Positions 1 to 11,415 of a DNA stretch of 64,000 nucleotides are shown here, in pieces. Made by a program: the position numbers and the translations under genes. The stretch spans positions 1,433,501 to 1,497,500 of the forward strand of contig NC_080698.1 of the NCBI RefSeq assembly GCF_030445035.2, written 5' to 3'. How positions within the stretch are numbered: the stretch's first letter is position 1; each line of letters opens with the position of its first letter. Source of the stretch: Dasypus novemcinctus (taxonomy: Eukaryota > Chordata > Mammalia > Cingulata > Dasypodidae). The notes below the pieces were generated by a model. That model did not search any database. It saw only the letters and a program-made list of their open reading frames with translations, and was not told the origin of the DNA.

Positions 1-289
1 TCCCCCATCAGGGCCCTGGCCTAAGCAAGCCACCTCACATCCCCTGGGACAATCTGACCTTGCCCATCCCAACAAGGGTCCTTGTAGGCTTGCTGGGGCT
101 CAACTCCTGGTATCTTCCTTCCATATGGAGTGTACGGGAGTTGAGAGGTTCCTCTGGTGTGTATAAGAGCCTAGAGAGTACCAGCATGCCAGTTCTTCGC
201 TTAAATCCACTGCAATTCCATTCTTACTTGGCCACAGCTGCTCCATGTCACCAAATGGGAGCCACATGAGGCAGCTCCTTCCAGTGTTC
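1..289. other. Window-edge sequence without a recognised feature
   Basis: No gene, SINE head, tandem array or clear repeat is visible. It lies beyond the 3' end of the minus-strand retroviral remnant to its right and may include part of that LTR, whose outer edge I could not place. Confidence 0.4.
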
Positions 290-650
290 CAAATGGGGCA
301 CGTAAACAAATAAAGACCACAGAAATGAGAACCAACAGAGGCTATTTATGCAGAGCTTGCTGCAGCCAGGGAGTCAGCCACCATCACTGGAACTTGGTAG
401 TGACTCAAAAACAGGCAAGGCAGTGGGAAAGCTTTAAAATAAAAAAAGGGAGGCTTTGGGTATGCTCTGATTGGAGGTTTTTGGCAGAGGAAACCTGGGT
501 GCAGGTTACGTGGAAGCAGGGCATCTTACGTGATTGGTTTGAGGAGCATATTTGGCTTTCTTTGGCTGGTTCTGAGTTGGAAGTAGGACCAGAAACAGGG
601 AGGCTGGCAGTCATTAACCAAGTGCTGATTTGTCTGGGCCAGCTGATGCA
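290..650 (-). repeat. Left (3') LTR of the retroviral remnant
   Basis: It aligns with 4567-4856 from the ATGAGAACCAACAGAGGCT segment at 325 to GGCTGGCAG ending at 610. On the minus strand there are two CCAAT boxes (plus-strand ATTGG at 470-474 and 533-537), then a TATA-like CATAAATAG (plus-strand 342-350). This spacing is typical of a retroviral U3. The outer edges are uncertain. Confidence 0.5.
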
Positions 651-869
651 GAGCCTCTGAGTCGGAGTTCTGTTGTCGTAAATGGCCTGGCCACTGTCCT
701 CCTGTATGCTCAGTCTCTCAGTTCCCCTTTTGGTCATTGTCTCACTTGCAAGAGGTTGACTAATTCAGGGCAGGCTAGAGACCCAGGTCTTCATTGCTTA
801 GGGATGTTCAGTTGTCTCCACGGTCATCTGTATCCTGGGATATTATTGGGATTTTTGTCGTTGTGTTAT

Positions 870-2058
870 TAGGGCAATCATTTGATGAGAGTAGCAGCAC
901 TGTAGCTTTTACGACACTGGATAGAATGCAAAGGGCCCATATCATGCTCACTATGACAGAAACAAGAACGATTAATGGTCCCTTTAAGAAGCTTTGGAAA
1001 CAGAACCCAAATCACCCAACCCAAGTCAACTAATCGAATCCCATAAGCCAGGAGAATCTGCTTTCAAGAGCCAATTAGCTTTATCCTTAAGGTGATGTAT
1101 AGCCTGGTCTGTCTTGCCTGCCTCATTAACCAATGACAGCAAGGAGTATCAACAGTGGCACAGGTGTGGCCATCCCTAGCCAACAAGAAATCCAGAGCAG
1201 CTTGGTGGTCTGTCACTACTCCTGCTGTGCCTCATCTAGGCTGAAGTGGTATTGTTAATAACTTCTGCCAAACTTAGTGATAAGTTTCTTACAGTACTTT
1301 CTGTTTGGATGATTCCACCATTGGACTACTACTCTGATTTTTCACATAAACAATGAGTCAACAATCCCCTTAAGTAGAGTGCTTGAATAATCAAGGGTGG
1401 CCTTATTTTGGTGCTTGCACCTGAGTTGGAATTTCCAATCCTGGTAATTTATAGAATTAGTGTATCTGTATATACATAAGTGTCAAAATACTACTCCTAA
1501 AATTCACAGGGTGTTAGTCTGAGGCAAACAGGACCAGGCACCCTGACTTTGGTGGGGGGGGGGGGGAGGTGACTGGGGATCCAGGAGAAAGGAAATGTTC
1601 CAGCAGGAGCTCAGCCCAAGGCCTTCCACTAGCACAATTACAATGGCTCTCTGTCAGGCTCTTCCAGGGGGCAAGGAACTGCCCACTCACCCCACAGAAG
1701 GTTGTTTAATTCAAATTTAGAACCCATTGTAATCATTGGTTATTTTGCTGGGAGAGAGGGACTCTACCAAAGTTGCATATTGATTTACTTATGGTCATTT
1801 GTCTAGGTAGCTGCAAGAGGAAATGCCATTGGCTGTAATTCCCTATGACCTTGTTTGATGAGACTGGAAATTTCCAGAGGATTTTATCATGGTGGTCTGG
1901 TGATAGAAAGCACATCCAGCACTCAGTAAGACTGAGGACAGTGAACACTGTTTGGGATAATCTAAGAATGGAAATAAAATGAGTGTGAATTGACCCAATA
2001 AAAAGAAAAGAGTAAATGGACCATTATGGGTAGATTACTAATAGGGGTCTATTGAAAA
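870..2058. other. Interior of the retroviral remnant, left part
   Basis: No intact coding frame is present. It is moderately AT-rich with stops in all frames, and I treat it as decayed internal retroviral sequence because of its position between the two LTR-like segments. A run of 14 G lies near 1553-1566. Confidence 0.3.
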
Positions 2059-2490
2059 TGTCTTAGTCAGGGATCTCTAGGAAAACAGGATCAAGAGGGG
2101 ATATCTGTAAATAGTATGAGTTTTATAAAATCTCTCACACGACTGTGGGGATGCACAAGTCCAGGTTCCACAGGCAGGCTGCAAACCACAGCTCCGAAGA
2201 AGGTCCTTGATGAGTTTCCAGGAGACGTTGGCTGTCCAAAGACGAGCTGGGAAATTCTGAATGCGGAAATCACTTCCCCTTTTAAGGCATTCAACTGAAT
2301 GGATAAAATGTCACTCATTGACAACAACCTCTGTGGTTGATTGCCAGTGTAATCAGCCGTCTATGTAGTAAACTCACTGATGACTGAAGTCCATAAATGT
2401 CCTTGACTTACAATTATAGCCCAGTGCTTTCTTGACCAAACACCTGGGCACAATTACCTGGCCACATGATACATGAGCCTGACCATCACA
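2059..2490 (-). mobile_element. Solo LTR, MaLR-like (family B), with perfect 5-bp target duplication
   Basis: Read on the minus strand it starts TGTGATGGTCAGGCTC and ends CCTGACTAAGACA, the TG...CA layout of an LTR. It is flanked by identical GAAAA at 2054-2058 and 2491-2495. A 5-bp duplication fits ERVL/MaLR-type integration. It is homologous along its length to 40323-40755 and to the 5' part of 14203-14480. The A/T-rich terminal motif is shared with the other MaLR-like LTRs here. It has no coding capacity. The insertion interrupts the older retroviral remnant and so is younger than it. Confidence 0.8.
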
Positions 2491-2495
2491 GAAAA

Positions 2496-4530
2496 TGAGA
2501 AGTGTGGTTATTAGCAAGCAGTTCCACATCTCAGGCAGAAGCTGTCTCTTATTTTGGCTACCTGCATCTTGAGCCAGGCATCTACTTTTGATGATTGGCT
2601 GCTACTAGAGTCTCTGGAAATCCTACATTTAAGGTCTCCTACTGGAACAGCCTTCCTACCGTGTGGAAATCTGAATTGCTTCTTTAGTTGTGAGGCATGA
2701 ACCCGAGGTCTTCTGGAATTTCATTACTGTATTGTTTTTAACAGCATCTGATAAGGTTCCTTGTAATGAAGTTGAGTAGTTTTTTCAGATGTCTCATCTA
2801 GTAGATGAAAGCTTCTGGGTAAAGATTATGAAGAGACCGTTTAGGAGAATGTTGTGGGAAAATGGCCTTATTCTGTTAGTCATAGGTTTGGGTATAAAGT
2901 CCAGAAGGGCCTTGCAATATCTTGCCATGTCTGCATGCATTAGGCCAGAGCACCAGAGACGAGCTCCCTAGTGCATGAGCTTCCCAGTTACCAGGTTACA
3001 GGGGGATAACGGCGTGCGCACGAGGGGTGGGCCGTACGGCCAGACTCTCTTACAGTTTCATCTTTCTCTGTGTGCGTGATTGGATTATGGCCCAATCAAT
3101 TTTTATTGGAAATGTTTGGGCTTAGGAGACTTTACCATAACTTTTGCCCCTCTATCCCCAACTCGGTTTTACATAGAAAGAAGATTCTGTAGACCTGTTT
3201 CTTAGCCCAGGTTTTCTCATCCAAGATTTAGCATCTGAGGTTTCAACCAACATGCGCACGTTCATGTGGTTCAGCAATCCTGGGACATATGTACCCGGAA
3301 GAAACCTAACTTTCTCTGCGAATAGCAGCCCATCTTTTCCAAGTTTAGGCAAATCATGAATTGTAGTTCTTAATTCAGCTCAGGGCCAAGATTTGTTAAA
3401 CAATTGCCTACACACTTGGCTTTTGAGGGGCAACTGGACTTTTGGGGTCTTAGGAGAGTCGTTAGGAGAAGATGGGAGGTCTGGACAAGTGGAAGAAGAG
3501 GGATAAGTTGACGGAACGTGGAAGGAGAGTGATCAAAGTGTAAGGGGAAGAGGGAGTACTGGATGTTGGGAGGCAACTGGAGGACAAGGAGGGACGGGAT
3601 TTACTGGAGAAAGGACTCTAGCTTGTAGTTACTTGACTTTGTCCAATTGTGTATTAGCTCTGGCCAAAGAATCTTTCAGTGAAGCAACTTTTGAATCAGA
3701 ACTTCGTTTGGAGGCTTCCACATACCATCAAAAAAGCTACCCATTGGGCCTGAGAAATCTCCCTCTCTTTCTTTTCTAAGGTATCCCTCAAATGAAAATT
3801 TTTATTTAAGTCAAATGCTCCCCTGAGTGTCCACTGAAGTCCTTGGTGAAGTTATACCATTTAGAGAGACACAAAAATTGGGATTGTAATGAGAGTACAT
3901 CTAGAAAGCAGGAGCTCACCCTAGAGGAGCAGAGGATTCACACTTGGATGACGCCGTGAGAGCAGACATTGGCCAGCTGTGCCCTGTGTCTTGGCCTCAC
4001 CCCGATGGCTGGCCGCCTGTGAACGCACACCTGAACATAGCAGCCCTCCCCTCAGCCACCCCCAGGCAGGTGGAGAACCCAAGAGAATGTTCTCTCAGGT
4101 CAAAGCCAAGCTCTCAGAACAAAAAGCATCGAGATGGCTTCGCCTCATCTGGTTTATTGGTGACTCTGCAAAGTTTGCAGAAAAGGATGCTGTTTGGGTG
4201 AGAACCGCCAGCTTGCCTGTCCGGAAAGCTTCTGTAAACTGAGAAGCTTCTACCTGCACGTCTCCCTCCGAAACAACACTTTCAGGCAGCACAACACAAA
4301 GCAGAAGCAAAAAAGAGAGCAAAGAGGGTGACCAGTGTGGCCTGACTCCACCAAGGATGCCAGACAGCTCAGAAAACTGGAATGAAGAGCTGAAGACGCA
4401 CCGCCAGGAGTGGAGCTCTGCCCCGGTGCTGCCGTGCGGCGACGGGGCAAACTCCACAAGAGCGAGCACAAGGCCGGGCACCTCTGGAGCTGGGGTCGGC
4501 GGTGACGGCCAGTGCAGACCATCCTGGGGC
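2496..4530. other. Interior of the retroviral remnant, right part
   Basis: No supported gene. The minus strand around 3370-3576 encodes a short proline- and leucine-rich frame that could be a decayed gag remnant, but it is too short and generic to call. The 3' part, 3940-4530, becomes GC-richer. Confidence 0.3.
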
Positions 4531-4539
4531 ATCTCCTGG

Positions 4540-4870
4540 AAGATTGGAAATAAATGAAACCACCCAATGAGGACCAACGGAGGCTGTTGCTTCACGGCTT
4601 GCGACGGCAGGGAGTCAGCCGCCGGCACCTGTGGTTGGGAGAAACCAAAGGCAGGCAGGGAGGGGGAAAACTCACACAAAAAGGGGAAGGCTCCAGGTGG
4701 GCTCTGCCTGGAGGTTGTGGGTGTGGGGAAGGGGACGTGGAGGCAGCTCGCTCAGAAGGGGGCATGTGCTGTGACTCGTTTGGGGAGCTTATTTGGCTTT
4801 CTCTTATTGGTCCTAAGTTGGAAGCTGGGACAAAATAGAAATGGGGAAGCTGGCAGTGGGTGAGCAAGCT
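4540..4870 (-). repeat. Right (5') LTR of the retroviral remnant
   Basis: This is the partner of the left LTR. The alignable core is 4567-4856, with an inverted CCAAT (ATTGG at 4806-4810). The TATA-like box of the left copy is not preserved at the matching place. The many differences from the left copy indicate an old element. Confidence 0.5.
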
Positions 4871-6424
4871 CTGGTGGCTGAGCCTGACTGCCGCAGAGGC
4901 TGCTTTGGCGCCCTGGGCTGCGGCCGCAGAGCATGCAGGCCAGAGTTCTGGGTCACCTCCCGTCTGGCCAGCGGCCTCTGTGGATTCCGTTTCTTACGGC
5001 TCAACTCCACTACTCTGTCTGCGCTCAGGGTCTGCCTCCACCTCTGTGGCCGCCACCTCCTCACGCTCCCCGCCCCCACTTCCCGTTCTGGGTCCCTTGG
5101 GAACCAGGAAAGTTTTGGTTCTGGGGTCTTAGGAGAACCAAGGAACGTCTTTTCTTGACTCATTTCTTCTAAATTATTCCCTTACTCTCCTGGAACAGAA
5201 TGTTAAAAGAAAAACTTTTCAACCGCATTGTTTGCTTCCCAGCTTTGCTGAGGGATTCATGGATCAAGCAGCACCCGCCTCAGAAAGCAGACGGGGGCCC
5301 CCGGGGGACTGGAGAGGAGGCGCTCCATGGAGAGAAGGAGCAAGCACGGAGGAAGCGTTCTGCTTGCCGGACGTTAAGTGTCCGTTCTACGCGGGGTCTC
5401 CCAAGGCGGGGAGCAGGTGCACACCGACCAGGACGCGGGCTGGCCAATGGGACGCTTGCTCTCCTGCCCAGAAACCGGCTCATCAGCAGGAGCTGTTTAC
5501 CAGCAGCTCTGGGGGTGCATCCCCTGGTTCCCGTTTTCTCAGAAAACCCCTCTAGGTCCCGCCTGCCCATGTCCAGTGCAGGTGGCCGTGTTATTTTACT
5601 TAATAAGAGCGCCGCTCTGATTTCCCCCGGGTTAGTAGAAACTTCCGCATTACATCTCGTTTCTGTCTACGCTGCCTTCCTCGGGGCCAGGCAGGACCCG
5701 CTTCTCTGCTCTTGGGGTCATCAGCCTCTCGGCTCTGCCCTAAAGCTGGTGGCAGAGGAGGGGCCACTCAAGAGCCTGCTCAGTGCCGGCCTGCTCTACC
5801 CTCCAGGGGCTCGGAGTCACCTGCTCAATACCTGTCAGGGGGACGCGGCATCCGTGAGCCGCCTGCACCTGGGCGGGGAGGTGGCCGGCGCCCTCCTCGG
5901 TGCCGCAGGCCTCGGGGCACCGCCCACGCCGGGCTCCCTTCAAGGCCCTGGAGAGGTCAGGGCACCAAGCAGAGGCCCCGCCCTCAGGCGCTGCCACGGC
6001 GGGAGGACAGCGGCAGAGGGTGGCAGGTGCTCAGGGACCAGGAAACTGCAGGGCCGGCGGGAGGGGGGTCCTGGGGTGCCCGTGCCGCTCCTGCCGCGTG
6101 GACAGCGCTGGGTCCTGGGAGCCGCCCAGGGGGCTGATGTGGCCCCTGGAGGCGCTGCCACCCACGGCCTGCCCGGTCCCGGGTCCCGTGGCCTCAGGGT
6201 GCTCAGCTCAGCTACGGGCTGGGTCCACTGCGGGGCCTCCCTGGGTCCGCCCCTCGGAGCTGCCCCCGGGCTCGGGATGCCGGGCCGCGGGAGGCACTGG
6301 CCCAAGGCTGCGTGTTGGAAACTGAGGCACAGTGGGCTCACAAGGAGAGACCTGCTGTCTCCATGGCTACGCTTGCACCCTAAGGAATGCGGTAATTAAG
6401 AGTTCCAGGCAAACAGGATGAAGC
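4871..6424. other. GC-rich, CpG-containing block without a supported gene
   Basis: Composition shifts sharply to GC-rich, with many CpG dinucleotides by eye between about 5.28 and 6.33 kb. A plus-strand frame stays open from 5200 to 6399, but it has a low-complexity proline/glycine/arginine/alanine composition, no recognised domain, and equally open frames on both strands, as expected of GC-rich non-coding DNA. It could be a CpG island. I see no convincing splice site or core promoter that would define a gene. Confidence 0.4.
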
Positions 6425-6745
6425 TGTTAAAGGCTGAAAGAAAAGATGAGCACATAATATCGTAGTAAATAAAACACTTAGACTTTGTACCTTGAGATAA
6501 GATTTTTTGAGTTCCTTAGTAGTGCTAATAGTTAACTGCTTGTTGTTGCTTGTCATGTAGACTGGGGTATAGAGAGCCCCTTGTAAACAATAAAGTTGTC
6601 TGATGAGTCTCTACTCGCTGACCCCCTGATCCCAGCTCTCCCTCCCTCCCTTCCTCCCTTCCTCTCTTCCTTGTTTCCTCTTTCTTTCACTCTCCTTTTA
6701 CTCTTTCTTTCATTCCCGATACCCTTCTGGTCCAAATCTCCAACA
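6425..6745 (+). mobile_element. Candidate solo LTR
   Basis: It begins TGTTAAAGGCTGAAAG and ends TCTCCAACA. It has an AATAAAG polyadenylation-type signal near 6589 downstream of a short A/T-rich stretch, as in the R region of a retroviral LTR. A 5-bp duplication is not convincing (GAAGC on the left, GCTGC on the right). A pyrimidine-rich tract occupies its last third. The family is not recognised. Confidence 0.35.
6637..6716. repeat. Pyrimidine-rich low-complexity tract
   Basis: Almost uninterrupted C/T runs built of CCCT, CTTC and CTTT words. It is a simple repeat of the polypyrimidine type. Confidence 0.7.
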
Positions 6746-8694
6746 GCTGCGCACCTTGTGGGGCCTGGTTTAAGCGCAGAAGCTAAGGAAGAGAGGCCCC
6801 CAGGCCGGACTCGAGCTCCTGGAGCAGCTCCACCAGCGGTGGCCTCAGCCGCGCCAGCCCTACCCTCTCTGGGTGGGGACAACGAGATGCTATGATTCCT
6901 GCATTGGCGTCCAGCTAGAATCAACTTTAGGAAAGAAACCAGCAAAGCTTTTTGAAAAGCATGATTTAGCAGGGAACAAATAGCTGCATAATAAAATGTG
7001 AGTTGTTCTAAGAATACTTCAGAGAAAAATACTGTACTTACCAGCAACAAGTTTTTCCCTGCATTTCTATTTCTATTTGGTCCAATATGATCAGCTTTAC
7101 CAAGTCCAGATACACATACGGTCACATATCTTTATTTTCTAATCAGTCGCTGCTGATTTGCCTCTTGAAGCCTCGCAGTGCCCTGAGCTGAGGGCCACTT
7201 AGACCCCGGGACGGGACCGTCCGTCCTGCTGCCTGCGTGGCCCTTAGGCCTGGCCCCCTGGCTGTGAAGCCTCCTCTCTGGGCCTGGAGGCTCTTCCTAG
7301 AGCAGACCACAAGGGTCCCCCGACGAGGCCAGGGCTGCCGTGTTCCTGTCCCCAGCTCAGCTGCCTTGCCCGGAGGTGGGTCCCGGGTCTGTTCCGGTGG
7401 CTCCTCCCACCCAGTACAGACGCCAGGCCCCTGCGCTGAGCTCTTGGCGAGCTTGGCCGCTTTGTTCCACGAAGTACCTTATTTTAGGGGCGTGCTTGCT
7501 CCCCCGTGCGCTTGCTCCCCTGTGCTCTGTGGATCAGGCCACGCTGGCGCTGGGCAGTCAGGTACGGCCCCAGGGCATGGTGCCGGGAGGACGGGGGGCC
7601 AAGTCCTCCCCAGCCCCGCGCCGCGCCTGCGCCCCTGGCTGAGCCTAGCAGCTTCCAGCGCCCACCAGGGCAGGGCCAGCGTGGCCCCCCCACCTGTGCT
7701 CCGGCCCCAGCTGGTCCTGCCATCTCCCACCTGGGAGCCGGGGTCACGGCCTCTCTCCCCGCCTCACCCGTCTCCCCTTCGGGGTCAGCTCCAGGCAGGG
7801 GAGCGGGGTGGGGTGCGCGACCCCTTCCGCTCTGTCCTCCAGCCACGGGAGCCCAGCGTGGGGAGCGCCCACTCCCCGACTTTGCGCGTCTCTGCTGTTT
7901 CCTCTAAGGCGCCCTGCCGGGCCCCCCAGGCAGGTGCACCCCCTAGAGAGCTGTCTGCGAGAGGCGCTCGGTGGCCTCTCCCCTGGAGAATCAGCCTCTG
8001 GAGAGCAGAGCTACCTGGCCCAGGGGCCTCTCTTCCTGCCCCCCAGACCGCCCGGGGTGACGGCCTGGCAGCGCTGGCAGCCCACGGCGCGCCCTGCTCG
8101 GCTCCTTTGCCGACGCCATCCTGCGCCCCTCACGCCCTGTCTCCCGAGAGCAGTCACCCCACACACCCTGCCATCTCGGGGAGCCAGGCGGCAGCAGCAC
8201 CGGGGGCTCCCTCGCTAGAGCTCGGGGGGAGCCTAACCTGCTGCGGGGAAGCTTTCCTCTCTGTTCCTCCCGACTGGACGTTGGCTTAAAAAAAGAAAGA
8301 AGCAAAGAAGGAGAATACCCTTAGCCTAGAACAACCTCAGACTTGCTGAGTATTTTCTTTCGTTACACACTCACACCTTTCCTCACAAACACGCGCTCCT
8401 AGTGTGTGTTGTTGTTTTGTAATTCACTCATCATACTCCCCAGCCCACCCACTTCTGTTAGACTGTGGACAGTTTTCCATGTCAGGACGCATGGATTTCC
8501 CTCGTTCTTTCCTAAAGATGGTCCAGAATTCCCGGTTCTCACCTGCTGCCAGTTCACACCCTCGAGGCAGCTTGCCTTTCTCTAGCATTAGAAATCACGC
8601 TGACACGGCAATCTGCAAACACTTCAACCTGGTGCTGGTGTTTTGGAAGCACAGTGGCCTAGAAGGACAATTTCTGGCTCAAGCACTTGTACAC
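6746..8694. other. GC-rich block (7.2-8.3 kb) and flanks, no supported gene
   Basis: The 7.2-8.25 kb part is strongly C- and G-rich with scattered CpG. A plus-strand frame is open at 7237-8289, but its residues are mostly proline, alanine, arginine, glycine and serine, with no recognisable domain and competing frames on both strands. 8.3-8.7 kb is mixed-composition DNA in which I see nothing specific. Confidence 0.35.
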
Positions 8695-9221
8695 TGTTAG
8701 AGGCTTACAATAATTAACAAGCGGTAGCTCAGTTTCCCCCGATATGCACTGGGGAAAAGCTGACTCCGTCCCGCATAAGCCTACGTGTCCAAGGGCGGCA
8801 CTTCCCCACAGGTTAAATAAATCACAGAGAGACAGGAGTAAAGGGAAATTGTAACCTTCCCTACCTGCATATCAGAGGGAGATAAAATCCCTACAGATCA
8901 AGTAAACATCTGCTCCTGCAGCATGCCCAGAAACCATAACTCCCCAACCCACCATCCTCTAGTCACTGTCAGGGAGAGTTTCCACCTCTGCGGCTTCCTC
9001 TCGGCCCCTGCCCCTCACTCGGACCCTCCACCCCTCCCACCAGCTATCACCTCCCCACCTAGGAAAGTTCTGTATATATTCAAATATATATATCTATATA
9101 TTCAGAACATGCTGGTCTGCTCTTCAGACCCCCTCCGTCGGGAGAGCTTCTCCATAATTTCTTTCTCCGCCTGTGGCTATACCCGTCTCCGTGTCCCAGT
9201 AAGTGCCGTTTTTCTCCAACA
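8695..9221 (+). mobile_element. Solo ERV LTR (family D), older copy
   Basis: It begins TGTTAGAGGC and ends TTTCTCCAACA. It matches the second copy at 10499-11050 over its whole length, including the early stretch AATTAACAAGC and the end GTCCCAGT...CTCCAACA. The flanking 5-mers TACAC (8690-8694) and TATAC (9222-9226) differ at one base, which suggests a decayed target duplication. The polyadenylation-like motif of the second copy is mutated here. No internal retroviral sequence is attached. Confidence 0.75.
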
Positions 9222-9364
9222 TATACTTTACACCAAATTAACTCCAAAATGGTTTCACTAATGGGTTTTGAAAATACCATTTCCTCGCGTTCTACTGATG
9301 TGGATATTTTCAATCTTTATCTTTACCTTGCGAAAATGTAATGAGCAAAACTGGTATCTCTTGG

Positions 9365-10498
9365 TGCTTTACCTTTTGCTTAGTTCATGCCTGGTGAGGT
9401 CGCCCTCTCAGGGTTTGGGTGGTAGCTGTGTTCTGCTTTGCTCCCTAATGGTGAGGGTGAGCGTCTTTATCTTTGGGGCGCACTCGTGCTGTGCTTTACT
9501 CATCACTGCTAAGTCTGAGTACCTTTGTGTTTGGGTAGTACCTGTGTTATGCTTTGCTCACTACTGGTTAGCATCTTCCTGTTTGGGGATTTCTCTGTTT
9601 TCCTTTGCTCGTTACTGTCAGGTTGAGCATCTCAGTGTTTGGGGGTAACAGTGTTGTTCTTTGCTCACTAATGGGCAGGTTGAGCGTCGTTATGTTTTGG
9701 GGGTAGCTGTGTTTTGCTTTGCTCATAATTGCTGAGGTTGAGCCTCCTTCCATCTTTAGAATAATTGTGTTTTGTTTTGCTCATTCCTGCAGAGTCTGAG
9801 CTATGTCTGGGAGGTTACTCTGTTTTGATTTACTCATTCCTGGTGAGGGGGAGCATCTTTAGTTAAATGGTAACTGTTTTCCTTTATTCATTCCTGGTGA
9901 GATTGAGCATCTTTATGTTAGCTGGTAACTGTGTTTTGCTTTGCTCATCACTGCTGAGGTTGAGTATTTTTATGTTGTGGGGAAATGTTTTGCTTTACTC
10001 ATTACTTCTGAGGTTGAGCATCTTTATGTCTGGGAGTAGCTGTGTTTTTATTTACTCATTTCTGGAGAGGTTCAGCCTCTTTATGTTTGGGGGTCCCTGT
10101 GTTTTTCTTTGCTCATTACTGGTGAGGTTGGGCCTCCTTCCGTGTTTGGTGGGTATATGTGTTTTGCTTTGCTCATTCCTGGTGCACTGGAGCATCTTTA
10201 TGTGTTGGCGGCACCTTTGTTTTGATTTATTCACTCTGTAAGTTGGAGCATCTTTATATTTGGGGCATAAATGTGTTTTGCTTTGCTCATTACTGGTGAG
10301 GTGGAGCATCTTTATGTTTGGGGAAAACTGTGTTTTTCTTTTCTCATCACTGCTGAGGTTGAGCAGCTCTATGTTTGGGGCATAACTGTGTTTTGCTTTG
10401 CTCATTACTGGTTTGGTTGAGCCTCCTTCCATGTTTGGGGGGTACCTGTCTTGCTTTGCTCATTACTCATGAGCTTGAGCATCTTTATGTTTGGGTGG
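9365..10498. repeat. Minisatellite, about 60-bp unit, first segment
   Basis: Diverged tandem copies of a unit of about 57-60 bp. Key words repeat in order: TTTTGCTTTGCTCATTACTG, then GGTGAGGTTGAGC, then ATCTTTATGTTTGGGG, then a short GTAACTGTG link. The near multiple of three keeps frames open on both strands (for example plus 9867-10241), giving a repeating hydrophobic peptide pattern that is a by-product of the array. The array continues after an LTR insertion at 10499. Confidence 0.9.
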
Positions 10499-11050
10499 TG
10501 TTAGACGTTTGCAATCATTAACAAGCTGTAGCTCAGATTCCCCTGATATGCACTGGGAAAAGGCAAACCCCTCCCCTGTGTCTGAGGGCATGGCAGGCAC
10601 TTTCCCACAGGTTAAAAAAAAAAAACCTCATAGAGACAGGAATAAAGGGAGAGAGAGATCTTCACCATCTGCATATCAGAGGGCGATGGAGATCTTTACT
10701 ACCTCGACCTGCATATCAGAGGGAGACAGGATGGAAACCTTCACTATTCACATATCCTTTAATCCCCACAGATGGAAAGAAACATCTGTTCCTTCAGCAT
10801 TCCAAGAAGCCATAGACTCCCTCAACCCCCTCCCACTGCCCATCATTCCCCGCCTAAGGAAGTTCTGTATAAATTCAAGTCCCCCCTTCCAGGAGTGGGC
10901 TGAAGTCTCTCCTCAGACCCCCAGCCTGATGGTGGGGGGCTGAAGTCTGTTCCTCAGACCCCCTCCGTTGGGAGAGCGTCTCAATAAATTCTTTTCCTGC
11001 CTGTGGTCAATCAGTCTCTGGGTCCCAGTGAACTCTGTTTTTCTCCAACA
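10499..11050 (+). mobile_element. Solo ERV LTR (family D) with perfect 5-bp target duplication
   Basis: It begins TGTTAGACG and ends TTCTCCAACA, flanked by identical GGTGG at 10494-10498 and 11051-11055. It has a TATA-like TGTATAAATTC near 10867 and AATAAA at 10983-10988, in the order expected for a retroviral LTR read on the plus strand. It lies inside the 60-bp minisatellite, so it landed after the array existed. It is homologous to 8695-9221. Confidence 0.88.
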
Positions 11051-11055
11051 GGTGG

Positions 11056-11415
11056 TAACTTAGTTTTTGCTTTGTTCATCACTGCTGAGGTTGAGCATCT
11101 TCATGTTTTGGGGGTAACTGTGTTTTGCTTTGCTCATTACTGGTTTGGTTGAGCCTCCTTCCATGTGTGGGGCATACTTTGCTTTGCTTTTCTCATTACT
11201 GATGAGGTTCAGCAACTATGTTTGGGGTGGAACTTGTGTTTTGCTTTGCTTGTTACTGGTGAGTTTGAGAATATTTTTTTTAGGGGCTAACCATGTTTTG
11301 TTTTGCTCATTACTGATGAGGCTTAGTATCTTTATGTTTGGGGGGTACCCGTGTTTTTCTTTGCTCATTACTGGTGAGGCTGAGGCTCCTTCCATGTTTG
11401 GGGGGTATCTGTGTT
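11056..11415. repeat. Minisatellite, about 60-bp unit, second segment
   Basis: This continues the array after the LTR insertion, with the same TTTGCTTTGCTCATTACTG / TGAGGTTGAGC / TTTATGTTTGGGG words. Units become less regular toward 11.4 kb. Confidence 0.85.

Larger units (their letters stand above)
290..4870 (-). mobile_element. Degraded endogenous retrovirus remnant, minus strand
   Basis: Two segments at 325-610 and 4567-4856 align in the same order and orientation with many scattered differences. Both contain inverted CCAAT boxes, as expected for two LTRs of one provirus. Read on the minus strand, the order CCAAT boxes, then TATA-like box, then end of LTR puts the 5' LTR on the right and the 3' LTR on the left. 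The roughly 3.9 kb between them is short for a full provirus and has no long open frame. It also holds a later solo LTR insertion (2059-2490). I see no intact gag, pol or env. The element is dead and its exact family is not recognised. The alternative is two unrelated insertions of the same LTR. Confidence 0.5.

Noticed and set aside
5200-6399. A 399-residue plus-strand frame
   Set aside because: GC-rich low-complexity residues, no homology recognised, overlapping frames on both strands, and no splice or promoter context.
7237-8289. A 350-residue plus-strand frame
   Set aside because: Same reasons: proline- and alanine-rich composition and open overlapping frames on both strands in GC-rich DNA.
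8695-11050. A single provirus whose two LTRs flank the 60-bp array
   Set aside because: Array units lie on both sides of the second LTR, with a perfect GGTGG duplication there. The first LTR has its own decayed duplication. Two separate solo insertions explain this better.
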